The notes under the pieces were generated by a model. It was not told the DNA's origin. It did no database searches and saw only the letters and a list, made by a program, of their open reading frames with translations. A program made the translations under genes and the position numbers. From Hypericibacter adhaerens (GTDB lineage Bacteria; Pseudomonadota; Alphaproteobacteria; Dongiales; Dongiaceae), in assembly GCF_008728835.1 (NCBI RefSeq), contig NZ_CP042582.1, forward strand, positions 1,054,001-1,118,000: 64,000 nt of DNA, read 5' to 3'. Below, one piece after another: positions 14,470 through 23,300 of the stretch. Every line of letters begins with the position of its first letter. Position 1 is the first letter of the stretch.

Positions 14470-15411
14470 GTGAAGCTCCACCATCACACGCTGCATTCGA
14501 ACCATCGTCACTTCGGCTGGACGCGCGATCTGGCGCCGGCGCTCACGCTGGCGCCCGGCGATACGGTCGAGATCGACATCGTCGATGGCGGGGGCGGGCA
14601 GATCACGCCCCGCTCGACCCGCGACGACATCGCGCGCCTCGACTATTCGAAGCTGCTGCCGCTGTTCGGGCCCATCGCCGTCGACGGCGCCAAGCCGGGC
14701 GACGCGCTGAAGATCACGATCCTGGGCTTCACGCCCTCGGGCTGGGGCTGGAGCGGCGTGATCCCCGGCTTCGGCATCCTCGAGGAGGAGTTCAAGGATC
14801 CCGAGCTCGCGATCTGGCGTTACGATCCCAGCGGCAAGGTGCCGGCCTTGTTCGGTTCCCATGCGCGCGTGCCGCTGAAGCCCTTTCCCGGCACCATCGG
14901 CCTCGCGCCCGACGAGCCCGGTACCGTCACGGCCCTGCCGCCGCGGCGCGTCGGCGGCAATCTCGACACGCGCGACATCGCCGAGGGAACGGTGCTGCAT
15001 CTGCCCGTCGAGGTGGCGGGCGGCCTTCTGTCGGTCGGCGACACCCATGCGGCCCAGGGCGATGGCGAGCTCGCGGGCTCGGCGATCGAAAGCCCGATGA
15101 AGATCGCGCTCAAGGTCGAGCTGGAGCGCGAGGCGCGGATCCCGGGTCCCTGGTTCGACACCGCGGGGCCCGCGACCCGTCATCTCGATGCCGCCGGCTA
15201 TCACGTCGCGATCGGCCTGGGCCAGGAGCTCATGGAGGCCGCGCGCAACGCCGTGCGCAACATGATCGACCTGCTCTGCCGGCTGCACAAGCTCGCGCCC
15301 GTCGAGGCCTACATGCTGTGCAGCGTCTGCGGCGATCTGCGGATCAGCCAGCTCGTCAACAAGCCGACCTGGAGCGTGTCCCTCTATTTTCCGCGCGTCG
15401 TCTTCGAATAG
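14470..15411 (+). CDS. Acetamidase/formamidase family protein
   Basis: A 313-residue FmdA/AmdA-family amidase, which hydrolyses short aliphatic amides to acid and ammonia. GTG 14470 is the start; GGAGGAAC at 14459-14466 precedes it. The first residues KLHHHTLHSNHRHFGW are typical, followed by APGDTVEIDIVDGGGGQI, DGAKPGDALKITIL, DTHAAQGDGELAGSAIE and a C-terminal VEAYMLCSVCGDLRISQ, all family signatures. It is the first gene of an operon with a quaternary-amine-type ABC transporter (67 bp to the binding-protein gene) and a metal amidohydrolase, so it probably cleaves an amide obtained through that transporter. Actual substrate unknown. Confidence 0.9.
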   Translation: MKLHHHTLHSNHRHFGWTRDLAPALTLAPGDTVEIDIVDGGGGQITPRSTRDDIARLDYSKLLPLFGPIAVDGAKPGDALKITILGFTPSGWGWSGVIPGFGILEEEFKDPELAIWRYDPSGKVPALFGSHARVPLKPFPGTIGLAPDEPGTVTALPPRRVGGNLDTRDIAEGTVLHLPVEVAGGLLSVGDTHAAQGDGELAGSAIESPMKIALKVELEREARIPGPWFDTAGPATRHLDAAGYHVAIGLGQELMEAARNAVRNMIDLLCRLHKLAPVEAYMLCSVCGDLRISQLVNKPTWSVSLYFPRVVFE

Positions 15412-15478
15412 AGGCGCCCGGCAAGGGCGTCCTCGAAGCCTGGCCTATCGAGTTCCGTTGCAAGGGAGGAAGTGACCA

Positions 15479-16450
15479 ATGAACAGGAACCGGATTGCAT
15501 CCCGTCTCTTCGCTGCGACCTTCGGCGTTCTGGGCGCCGCCGTGGTCGGTGCCTCAGCCCAGGCCGCGTCGATCCCGGAATCCCCGGACCCCATCATCCT
15601 GGCGATCAATGAATGGACCGGGCAGCATGTGACGACCCATATCGCGGGCGAGATCCTCACGCGCATGGGCTACAAGGTCGAGTATGTGACGGCCTCCTAC
15701 ACGCCGCAATTCGCCGCGATCCAGGCCGGCGACATCTCCGCCGCGCTGGAGATCTGGGAAGGCACCGGCTCGGGCGAGATCTTCGACAAGGCGGTCGCCA
15801 GCGGCCAGGCGGAAGATCTGGGCGATCTCGGCCTCAAGGAGCATCAGAGCTTCTGGTATCCGCTCTATGTCAAGGAGATGTGCCCGGGCCTGCCCGACTG
15901 GCATGCGCTCAACAAATGCGCCGAGCTGTTCGCGACGCCCGAGACCTCGCCGAAGGGACGCCTGGTCGACTACCCGCTCGAATGGGAGGGCCACAACCAG
16001 GACCGCCTCGACGCGCTGGGAATCAATTTCGTCGCCGTGCCGGCCGGCTCCGAAGGCGCCATCGTGACCGAGATCAAGTCGGCGGCCGCCCGCAAGGCGC
16101 CGATCCTCGCCATGTTCTGGACTCCTCACTGGCTGCTGCAGGAGGTGCCGGGCGAGTTCGTCGACCTGCCGGCCTATGACGCGCGCTGCTATACCGACGC
16201 GTCCTGGGGCACCAACCCGGACAAGACCTACGATTGCGACTGGAACCGGGGCTGGATCAAGAAGCTGGCCTGGGCGGGGCTGAAGGACAAATGGCCCGCC
16301 GCCCACAACATGCTGCTGCATCTGACCATCGACAACGATACGCAGATCAAGCTGATCCACGAGATCGATGCCGAGGGCAAGCCGGTCGAAGAGGCGACCA
16401 AGGCCTGGGTCGATGCCAACGAGGCCGTCTGGAAGCCTTGGATCCAGTAG
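15479..16450 (+). CDS. Glycine-betaine-type ABC transporter substrate-binding protein
   Basis: A 323-residue periplasmic OpuAC/ProX-family protein. The signal peptide covers about residues 1-29 (RLFAATFGVLGAAVVGAS, Ala-Gln-Ala-Ala cleavage region). Tryptophans that usually form the aromatic box for trimethylammonium groups are present in ILAINEWTGQH, EIWEGTGSGE and FWYPLYVKEMC. Four cysteines (in EMCPG, NKCAE, DARCY and DCDW) suggest two disulfides, not standard for ProX. The ligand is probably a quaternary amine or betaine derivative. It is followed by a GC-rich intercistronic hairpin and then the ATPase gene. Confidence 0.9.
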   Translation: MNRNRIASRLFAATFGVLGAAVVGASAQAASIPESPDPIILAINEWTGQHVTTHIAGEILTRMGYKVEYVTASYTPQFAAIQAGDISAALEIWEGTGSGEIFDKAVASGQAEDLGDLGLKEHQSFWYPLYVKEMCPGLPDWHALNKCAELFATPETSPKGRLVDYPLEWEGHNQDRLDALGINFVAVPAGSEGAIVTEIKSAAARKAPILAMFWTPHWLLQEVPGEFVDLPAYDARCYTDASWGTNPDKTYDCDWNRGWIKKLAWAGLKDKWPAAHNMLLHLTIDNDTQIKLIHEIDAEGKPVEEATKAWVDANEAVWKPWIQ

Positions 16451-16488
16451 CCGGTTTCGGCGACAGGCGTCATTGTCGGTGAGCGTTC

Positions 16489-16516
16489 CGCCGCGCCCCC
16501 AACCGGGGGCGCGGCG
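16489..16516 (+). other. Intercistronic hairpin between binding-protein and ATPase genes
   Basis: A perfect 12-bp stem, CGCCGCGCCCCC (16489-16500) with GGGGGCGCGGCG (16505-16516) around AACC, without a T-run. Such hairpins commonly protect the upstream mRNA and give higher binding-protein expression than the membrane genes. Confidence 0.65.
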
Positions 16517-16544
16517 GGATGCCCGATTTTCCAAGGATCGCGCC

Positions 16545-17618
16545 ATGACGGATCCCACCGGTCGCAACGCCAAGCTGGTCTGCCGGCGGCTCTGGAAGCT
16601 CTATGGGGCCGAACCGCTGCGCCGGCTGCGCGAACGCGGGATCGATCTGGCCGCCGCCGATCCCGCCGACTCCCGCCGCGTCGCGACCGAGCTCGGCCTC
16701 ATCGTCGCCGCCGGCAATGTCAGCTTCGAGGTCGAGCCCGGCGAATGCTTCATCGTCATGGGTCTTTCCGGCTCGGGCAAATCGACGGTGATCCGCTGCC
16801 TGTCGCGGCTGGTCGAGCCGACGGCGGGGGAGGTCGAGCTCGACGGGAAGTCCCTTCTGGCCATGTCCGAGCGCGAGCTGATCGCGGTGCGCCGGCGGCG
16901 CATGGGCATGGTGTTCCAGCATTTCGGCCTGTTCGGCCATCAGACCGTGCTGGAGAACGTCGCCTTTCCGCTGAAGGTGCAAGGCATCGGCAGGCCGGAG
17001 CGCGAGAAGCGCGCGCGAGAGACGATCGAGCTGGTGGGCCTCAAGGGGCGCGAGGAGAGCTACCCCTGGCAGCTCTCGGGCGGCCAGCAGCAGCGCGTCG
17101 GCTTCGCCCGCAGCCTCGCGGTCGGTCCCGATCTCTGGTTGCTCGACGAGCCCTTCAGCGCGCTGGATCCCCTGATCCGCCGCCAGATGCAGACCGAGTT
17201 CCTCAATCTCAAGCGCATGCTGGGGAAGACCGTCGTCTTCATCACGCATGACTTCCTGGAAGCGGTCTATCTCGCCGATCGCGTCGCCATCATGCGCGAG
17301 GGCGAGATCGTGCAGATCGGCACACCGGCCGAGCTCATGCTGCGCCCGGCCACGGACTATGTGCGCCAGTTCACCCGCGACGTGCCGCGGCCGATGGTGC
17401 TGACGGCCGGGGATATCGCCGAGCCGCTCGGAGGGAACGGCGAGATTGCGGCCGGCGCGCCCGAGGTCCGGGCCGGCACGCGGCTGGCCGAGATCCTGGC
17501 CCAGGTCTCGATCCACGCGCCGACCTTGACGGTGGTCGATCCCGCGGGCCGCCCGGTCGGACGCCTGACTCCGCAATCGCTGTCGCGTGCGCTCGGCAGC
17601 GCCGAGCGGCCGGCGTGA
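16545..17618 (+). CDS. Quaternary-amine-type ABC transporter ATP-binding protein (ProV/OpuAA family)
   Basis: A 357-residue ATPase. The ProV-type N-terminal region (KLVCRRLWKLYGAEPLRRL) precedes Walker A GLSGSGKST, Q-loop FQHFGLF, signature LSGGQQQRVGFARSLA, Walker B LWLLDEPFSALDP and H-loop VFITHDFLEA. About 90 C-terminal residues replace the tandem CBS domains of full-length ProV, so osmotic sensing through CBS modules looks reduced or absent. Its stop overlaps the GTG start of the fused permease (GTGA at 17615-17618). The start at 16545 was chosen over an upstream in-frame ATG because similarity begins there. Confidence 0.93.
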   Translation: MTDPTGRNAKLVCRRLWKLYGAEPLRRLRERGIDLAAADPADSRRVATELGLIVAAGNVSFEVEPGECFIVMGLSGSGKSTVIRCLSRLVEPTAGEVELDGKSLLAMSERELIAVRRRRMGMVFQHFGLFGHQTVLENVAFPLKVQGIGRPEREKRARETIELVGLKGREESYPWQLSGGQQQRVGFARSLAVGPDLWLLDEPFSALDPLIRRQMQTEFLNLKRMLGKTVVFITHDFLEAVYLADRVAIMREGEIVQIGTPAELMLRPATDYVRQFTRDVPRPMVLTAGDIAEPLGGNGEIAAGAPEVRAGTRLAEILAQVSIHAPTLTVVDPAGRPVGRLTPQSLSRALGSAERPA

Positions 17619-19735
17619 CCATCACGGCCGGCCCGCTGGCATCACCGCGCCCGCTCGCCTCGTCGCGGGTGGCGCTCTGGGCCTGGAGCGGCGTGAGCCT
17701 CCTGGCCCTGCTGCTGCTGGCCCTTCGCAGCGAGCTTCCCTGGACGGTCAAATGGCCGGCCGATCTCGTCCTGCCCTTCGATTCCTGGCTCGACGCCGCG
17801 ATGGCGTTCGTGACCCAGCATTGCCATCGCCTGTTCCGGTTCCTGGCGGCAGGCTTGCGCGCCGTGATGGACGGATTGCGCTGGCTGCTGCTGGGGATGC
17901 CCTGGATCACCGCCACGACGCTCGCGGGCCTGGTCGCCCATTCGGCCGGCGGGCGGCGCCTGACGATCCTGACCGTCGCCGCCTGCCTCTACATCGTGCT
18001 TTTCGGCTTCTGGCCCTACACGATGAACACGCTGTCGCTGGTGGGCGTGGCCGTGCCGATCGCGATCGCGCTGGGGTTTCTGCTGGGCGTGCTGGGATTC
18101 CGCCATCCGCGCTTCCGCCGCGGCCTGATGCCGGCGCTCGACGTGATGCAGACGATCCCGAGCCTCGCCTATCTCATCCCCTTCGTCCTGCTGTTCGGCT
18201 ACGGGCCGGTGGTCGGCCTGGCGGCCAGCGTGATCTTCGCCTGTCCGCCGATGATCCGGAACGTGATCCTGGGGCTGGAGCAGGTGCCGAGCGAGGTCGT
18301 GGAATCCGGCATGATGGCCGGCTGCACGCGCCTGCAGCATCTCTTCTGGGTCCGGGTGCCGGCGGCGATGCCGGCGATCCTGATCGGCATCAACCAGGCG
18401 ATCATGACGACCCTGTCGATGGTGATCCTGGCCGCGATCGTCGGCGGTTACGACGATATCGGCTGGCAGCTGCTCAGCACGCTGCGGAAATCGCTGTTCG
18501 GGCAGAGCCTGCTGGCGGGGCTGGTGATCGCGATCGTCGCCATCGTCTTCGACCGCGTCGGCCAGGCCTTTGCGGCCCGGCGGATGGGGGTGGTTCGCTC
18601 GCGCGCGGAGCGGCGCCGGCGGTGGATGATCGCAGGCCTGGCGATCCTCGCCAGCCTCGTCCTGGCGCTGGTCGTCCCGCCCTTGCGCGACTATCCGTCG
18701 GGCTGGGTGCTGCACCCGGCCCAGCCGCTCAACGATGCGGTGACCTGGATCACCGCCAACTATTTCTTCGTCAGCGATGCGATCAAGAACGCGGTGCTCT
18801 TCTATTTCCTGTTTCCGCTGAAGATCGGTTTCGAGGGCACGGTGCGCCCGAGCTTCTGGGGCTTCGCCCTGACGCCCACGGTGTCGGCGATCTATCTGGC
18901 GGTCGCGCTGGCCTTCACCTTGCTGGCCTGGCGGCTGGGGAAATGGCGGGCGGCCGCGGCGGCGGTCGCGGTCTTCTATCTCTATTATTTCGGCACCACG
19001 GGGACGCCCTGGCCGGTCTTCATGGCGGCGGTGACGCTGCTGGCCTGGCAGGTGGGCGGACCGAGATTGGCGCTGTTCGCGCTCGCCGGCATGGCGTTCA
19101 TGCTTCTCACCGGCATGTGGCAGCGGGCGATGCTGACGGTGCAGCTCTGCGGCGCCGCCGTGATCCTGTCCTTCCTCATCGGCTCGGCGATCGGCATCTG
19201 GGCCGCCGGCAGCGACCGCGTGTCGCGGATCGTCGGGCCGATCTGCGACACGCTGCAGACCATGCCGCAGTTCGTCTTCCTGATCCCGATCCTGATGGTG
19301 TTCCTGGCCGGCGAGTTCTCGGCCATGCTGGCGGTCCTGCTTTACGCCGTGGTGCCGCCGATCCGCTACATGGAAAGCGGCCTGCGCCGCGTGCCGGCGC
19401 AATCGATCGAGGCCGCGCGCTCGCTCGGCTGCACGCCGGGCCAGCTTCTCTGGCAGGTCAAGATCCCGCTGGCCCTGCCGGAGATCATGCTCGGCCTCAA
19501 CCAGACCATCATGATGGCGCTCTACATGGTCGTCGTCGCGGCGCTGGTCGGCGATGTGGGGCTGGGCCAGCTCGTCTATCAGGGTGTCGGCACCGCGAAC
19601 TTCGGCGAAGGGGCCGGGGCCGGCATCGGCATCGCGCTGATCGCGATGATCGCCGACGGCATCCTGCAGGCGCTCAGCCGACGCCAGGCCGCCGCGCGCG
19701 GCCTCAATGCCCGTCTCTCGAACGATAAGGGGTGA
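17615..19735 (+). CDS. Fused double permease of the glycine-betaine-type ABC transporter
   Basis: A 706-residue inner-membrane protein with two ProW-type modules in one chain. Each half carries its own EAA cytoplasmic loop: VVESGMMAGCTRLQHLFWVR (about residues 228-247) in the first, and IEAARSLGCTPGQLLWQVKI (about 597-616) in the second. QTIPSLAYLIPFVLLFGYG and QTMPQFVFLIPILMVFL are matching segments of the two halves. ProW is normally a single module that dimerises, so here one chain supplies both pore halves. It is translationally coupled to the ATPase gene, and the amidohydrolase gene starts 3 bp after it. Confidence 0.93.
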   Translation: MTITAGPLASPRPLASSRVALWAWSGVSLLALLLLALRSELPWTVKWPADLVLPFDSWLDAAMAFVTQHCHRLFRFLAAGLRAVMDGLRWLLLGMPWITATTLAGLVAHSAGGRRLTILTVAACLYIVLFGFWPYTMNTLSLVGVAVPIAIALGFLLGVLGFRHPRFRRGLMPALDVMQTIPSLAYLIPFVLLFGYGPVVGLAASVIFACPPMIRNVILGLEQVPSEVVESGMMAGCTRLQHLFWVRVPAAMPAILIGINQAIMTTLSMVILAAIVGGYDDIGWQLLSTLRKSLFGQSLLAGLVIAIVAIVFDRVGQAFAARRMGVVRSRAERRRRWMIAGLAILASLVLALVVPPLRDYPSGWVLHPAQPLNDAVTWITANYFFVSDAIKNAVLFYFLFPLKIGFEGTVRPSFWGFALTPTVSAIYLAVALAFTLLAWRLGKWRAAAAAVAVFYLYYFGTTGTPWPVFMAAVTLLAWQVGGPRLALFALAGMAFMLLTGMWQRAMLTVQLCGAAVILSFLIGSAIGIWAAGSDRVSRIVGPICDTLQTMPQFVFLIPILMVFLAGEFSAMLAVLLYAVVPPIRYMESGLRRVPAQSIEAARSLGCTPGQLLWQVKIPLALPEIMLGLNQTIMMALYMVVVAALVGDVGLGQLVYQGVGTANFGEGAGAGIGIALIAMIADGILQALSRRQAAARGLNARLSNDKG

Positions 19736-19738
19736 ACG

Positions 19739-20935
19739 ATGCTCTGGATCACCGGTGCGCAGGTCTACGATGTCGAGCGGGGCGGGTTCTCGGCCCGGAC
19801 TGTCGCCGTGAGCGGCGATCGGATCGAGGCCGTGGGCGATGCGCCGCCATCCTCCGATGCCGGGAAGACGATCGACCTGAAAGGCGCTTACCTGCTGCCG
19901 GGCCTGATCGACTGCCATGTGCATCTGACCTTGCAGTCCGAGGTGACGGGGACCGCGGCCTTCGGCACCCGCGACCGCGACCGGATCCGGCAGGACACGA
20001 TCCGCGCGGCGGCGCTGACGCTCCGGGGCGGCATCACGACGGTGCGCGATTGCGGCGGCTGGGACTATATCGAGATGGGCGTGCGCGACGAGGTCGAGGC
20101 CGGCCGCCTGCCGGGCCCCCGCATGTTCCTGTCGGGCCGCCTGATCTCGATCGAGACGCCGGGGGCCGCCGACTATCCCGGCATGTACGATTTCGCGGGC
20201 TCGGCCGCCGAGCTGAAGGAAGCGGCCCAGCGCCAGATCGATCGCGGCGCGGATTTCGTCAAGATCATGGTGACCGGCATGTTCCTCGCGCCGGAGACCG
20301 AGCGCGCCGAGGATTGCTACTACGAGACCGACGAGCTGTCGGCCCTGGTCCGCTTCTCGCACGAGCAGGGCCGCCACGTGGCCTGCCACGCCCATGCGGT
20401 CGAGGGCGTGCGGCTCGCCGTCGCCGCCAAGGTCGACAGCCTCGAGCACGGCACCTATGCCGACAAGCCGTCGCTCCAGGCCATGGCCAAGGCCGGCATC
20501 TATCTGGTTCCGACCTGCACGGTGATGTCGGCCATGATCGACGACGCGGATATCCGCAAGGCCATGCCGAGCTATCTGATCGCCAGATACGAGGCGGCGC
20601 GGAAGACCCATCGCGACGCCATGAAGACCGCCTATGACGTGGGTGTCCCTATCGTCATGGGGACCGACGCCGGCGCGCCCGGCAATCATCACGGCATGAA
20701 TGCGCAGGAATGCGTGCGCATGGTCCGCGATGTGGGCATGGCGCCGCAGGACGTGCTCGAGGCCGCCACGCTCTCGGGCGCGCGGCTGCTGAAGCAGGAG
20801 GCTCAGCTCGGCAGCATCGCGCCCGGCAAGCTTGCCGACCTGATCGCCACCCGGCGCAATCCCCTGGAGGACATGACGGCGCTCCAGGATCTGAGCCTGG
20901 TGATGAAGGGCGGCGCCGTGGTGCGGCGCGCCTGA
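19739..20935 (+). CDS. Metal-dependent amidohydrolase (imidazolonepropionase/Xaa-Pro-type)
   Basis: A 398-residue amidohydrolase-superfamily enzyme. Metal ligands are visible: HxH in IDCHVHL, the candidate carboxylated Lys in DFVKIMVTG, His in VACHAHA and SLEHGTY, and Asp in IVMGTDAGAPG. The superfamily includes dipeptidases for Xaa-Arg/Lys and Xaa-Pro, imidazolonepropionase and others. It starts 3 bp after the permease stop and is clearly the last operon gene. Cytoplasmic (no signal peptide), so it acts on imported substrate. Converges with the amidase gene 14 bp away. Confidence 0.9.
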   Translation: MLWITGAQVYDVERGGFSARTVAVSGDRIEAVGDAPPSSDAGKTIDLKGAYLLPGLIDCHVHLTLQSEVTGTAAFGTRDRDRIRQDTIRAAALTLRGGITTVRDCGGWDYIEMGVRDEVEAGRLPGPRMFLSGRLISIETPGAADYPGMYDFAGSAAELKEAAQRQIDRGADFVKIMVTGMFLAPETERAEDCYYETDELSALVRFSHEQGRHVACHAHAVEGVRLAVAAKVDSLEHGTYADKPSLQAMAKAGIYLVPTCTVMSAMIDDADIRKAMPSYLIARYEAARKTHRDAMKTAYDVGVPIVMGTDAGAPGNHHGMNAQECVRMVRDVGMAPQDVLEAATLSGARLLKQEAQLGSIAPGKLADLIATRRNPLEDMTALQDLSLVMKGGAVVRRA

Positions 20936-20949
20936 GCCCCCCGGGGCGG

Positions 20950-22377
20950 CTAGAGCTTCGGCCGGCGGTCGTCGCTGTCGTACATCGGCCGCAGCCGCTC
21001 ATAGGCGCTGGCAGCGCGGAACACCGCGACATCGTCGTAGGGCCGGCCGACGATCTGCAGGCCGGTCGGCACGCCGGACTTGGCGAAGCCCGAGGGCACG
21101 CTCATCACCGGGCAGCGGCTCATGGCGTTGAAGGGCGGCGTCATGCACCAGTCGAGATAGCCGTCGATCTTGACGCCGTTGATCTTCATGCCGGGATCGC
21201 CCAGATCGGCGTCGGCCTTGATCGCCGGCAGGGCCAGCGTCGGGCAGATCAGGAGGTCGTAGGTCTGGAACAGCGCGCCCAGCTTCTCATACATGACGCT
21301 CTCGATCTCCATGCCCTCGACGAAATCGACCAGCGTCGTCTTCTTGGCGCGGCGCGCGAACTCGCGCGTGTAGGGCATCATCTTGCGGCCATGCTCGGGG
21401 ATCAGGCGCGAGACCCAGGCCCCGAACAGGCCCGAGAGATGCGCCCAGGTGGCTTTCTTCACGTCCTTGGTCCAGCCGATCTTGACCTCTTCGACCTTGG
21501 CGCCGAGGTCGCGCAGGGCCGCCGCCGCGGCCTTGGTGTTGGCCACCACCTCGCTGTCCACCTCGTAGAAGTCGAGATCGACCGAGAGCGCGATGCGCCA
21601 GCCCTTGATGCCCTCGAACTTGTCGGGAATGCGCAGCTTGGGCCGCACCGGCACGATGTCGCGCGGATGCGGGCCCGACATCACGTTCTGCAGCATCGCC
21701 ACGTCGCTGACCGAGCGGCCCATCGGCCCCGCATGATTGTACCAGTCGAGGCTGAAGGGGCCGGCATCGGGATTGCGGCCGTAGGGCGGCTTGAAGCCAT
21801 AAACGCCGCAGGCGGAGGCCGGGATACGGATCGAGCCGCCGATGTCCGAGCCGTTGGCCAGCGTGGTGGTGCCGGCCGCGAGCGACGCGCCGGAACCGCC
21901 GGAGGAGCCGCCCGAGGTGTAGTAGAGGTTCCAGGGCGTGCGGGTGGTGCCCCAGAGCTTGGTGTGGGTGATGGGCGCGCAGGAGAATTCCGGCGCGCAG
22001 GACCGCGCCAGCATGATGGCGCCAGCCTTGAAGATCATCTCGGCCGGCGGCGCCGTGACGCTGTCGACATTGTCCTTGAAGATCAGCGAGCCGAAGGTGG
22101 TGCGCTCGCCCTTGATGGTGGTCTCGTCCTTGATGACGATCGCGACCCCTTCGAGCGGCCGGGTGCGGCCGTCGGTGCGCATGTATTTCGCCTCGGCCTT
22201 CTTCGCCTGGTCGATGGCCCGGTCGTAGAAGGTGTAGGTGAAGGCGTTGACCTTGCTCTCGACCCGCTCGGCGCGCTCGATCAAGGCGCGTACCAGCTCG
22301 ACCGGCGACAGTTTCTTGGATTTGAACCGCCGCACCGCCTCGGTCGCGGTCATGTAGCAGAGATCGAGATCGGTCAT
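20950..22377 (-). CDS. Amidase signature-family protein
   Basis: A 475-residue amidase. The Ser-cisSer-Lys triad region is recognisable: Lys in IVIKDETTIKG, the glycine/serine-rich signature TSGGSSGGSGASLAAG, and GSDIGGSIRIPASACGVYGFKP with the nucleophilic serine region. N-terminal YMTATEAVRRFKSKKLSPVE is typical. Family members hydrolyse amides or esters, and some act as Asp/Glu-tRNA amidotransferase subunits. The lone gene, without gatB/gatC, points to a catabolic amidase. It converges with the transporter operon that already has two hydrolases; a functional link is possible but unproven. Confidence 0.92.
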   Translation of the reverse strand: MTDLDLCYMTATEAVRRFKSKKLSPVELVRALIERAERVESKVNAFTYTFYDRAIDQAKKAEAKYMRTDGRTRPLEGVAIVIKDETTIKGERTTFGSLIFKDNVDSVTAPPAEMIFKAGAIMLARSCAPEFSCAPITHTKLWGTTRTPWNLYYTSGGSSGGSGASLAAGTTTLANGSDIGGSIRIPASACGVYGFKPPYGRNPDAGPFSLDWYNHAGPMGRSVSDVAMLQNVMSGPHPRDIVPVRPKLRIPDKFEGIKGWRIALSVDLDFYEVDSEVVANTKAAAAALRDLGAKVEEVKIGWTKDVKKATWAHLSGLFGAWVSRLIPEHGRKMMPYTREFARRAKKTTLVDFVEGMEIESVMYEKLGALFQTYDLLICPTLALPAIKADADLGDPGMKINGVKIDGYLDWCMTPPFNAMSRCPVMSVPSGFAKSGVPTGLQIVGRPYDDVAVFRAASAYERLRPMYDSDDRRPKL

Positions 22378-22543
22378 CGGATTTCCCCTGGATTCTTCTC
22401 CGCCGGTGTTGACCGTGCGGACAGCCTGATTTCGGTCATAGCACAGGGACGAAGAGGGCCCAAGGGGATCGGCAGGCTCAAGTCACGCGCCGGAAATCAG
22501 TGATTCTACCGAGAGGGAAACGGCCTCGACCGGCGCCGGCGTA

Positions 22544-22990
22544 TCAGCGCCAGCGCTTCTTCGCGCTCTCGTCGCTGTCGCGCGCGCTCACCCATTCGCC
22601 GCCCTCCGGCGTCTCCTCGAGCTTCCAGAAGGGCGCGTCGGTCTTGAGCCAGTCGATCAGGAACTGGCAGCTCTCGAGCGCGGCCTGGCGATGGGCGGCG
22701 GCGGTGATCACCAGCACGATGCGATCGCCGGGCTCGAGCCGGCCATAGCGATGGATCACGAGGCTGCCCTGGAGCGGCCAGCGCCGATGGGCCTCGGCCT
22801 CGATCTCGGCGAGCTTCTTCTCGGTCATGCCGGGGTAATGCTCGAGCGTCATCGACCGGATCGGCTTGTCGTCGGCCATATCGCGCACCAGCCCGACGAA
22901 GCAGGCGACGCCGCCGACATCGTGGCGGCCGCGGGTGAGCGCCGACATCTCGGCGCCCGGGTCGAAATCCTCGCGCTGGACGCGGATCAT
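22544..22990 (-). CDS. moaE: Molybdopterin synthase catalytic subunit MoaE
   Basis: MoaE with MoaD transfers sulfur to precursor Z (cPMP) to make molybdopterin. In the 148-residue protein the family segments are GGVACFVGLVRDMA, MTLEHYPGMTEKKLAEIE, HRYGRLEPGDRIVLVI, and the active-site lysine region DAPFWKLEETPEGGEWV. It follows moaD by 10 bp on the same strand, so the subunits are co-translated. It is separated by about 4.7 kb from moeA and mobB. Confidence 0.95.
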   Translation of the reverse strand: MIRVQREDFDPGAEMSALTRGRHDVGGVACFVGLVRDMADDKPIRSMTLEHYPGMTEKKLAEIEAEAHRRWPLQGSLVIHRYGRLEPGDRIVLVITAAAHRQAALESCQFLIDWLKTDAPFWKLEETPEGGEWVSARDSDESAKKRWR

Positions 22991-23000
22991 GGCCCGCCGC

Positions 23001-23252
23001 TCAGCCGCCGGTCACGGGCGGGAACAAGGCGACCTCGTCGTTGGCCGCCACCGGGTGATCGAGGCCGACATAGTCCTGATTGACCGCCACGCGCACCAGC
23101 CGGCGATCGGCGAAGGCCGCGCGGTAACCGGGGCCGCGCTCGGCCAGCCAGTCGACCAGGGCCCCGACCGTCCCGACCTCGGCGGGCAGCGCCAGATCCT
23201 CCTCCCCGCGGCCGATGCGGGCGCGGAAGAGGGCGAAATAGAGCAGCTTCAT
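23001..23252 (-). CDS. moaD: Molybdopterin synthase sulfur carrier subunit MoaD
   Basis: An 83-residue ubiquitin-fold protein that ends in the obligatory Gly-Gly (ALFPPVTGG), which is adenylated and thiocarboxylated by MoeB-type enzymes. KLLYFALFRARIGRGEEDL at the N-terminus and VAVNQDYVGLDHPVAANDEVALF in the middle, quoted in part, are typical. It lies 10 bp upstream of moaE. Confidence 0.95.
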   Translation of the reverse strand: MKLLYFALFRARIGRGEEDLALPAEVGTVGALVDWLAERGPGYRAAFADRRLVRVAVNQDYVGLDHPVAANDEVALFPPVTGG

Positions 23253-23300
23253 GAAGCCGAGATTAGCCCCGGGCGCCCGGTGCTTCCAGCCCCGGGGCGA

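Noticed and set aside
14020-15288. 422-codon minus-strand open frame with a hydrophobic C-terminal stretch, opposite the acetamidase
   Set aside because: The hydrophobic part comes from the promoter region; the rest is antisense of the acetamidase. No start or ribosome site.
17642-20692. 1016-codon open frame on the minus strand opposite the fused permease and amidohydrolase
   Set aside because: Composition (Arg/His/Asp/Gln-rich) is that of antisense of hydrophobic, GC-rich genes; the plus-strand genes are unmistakable.
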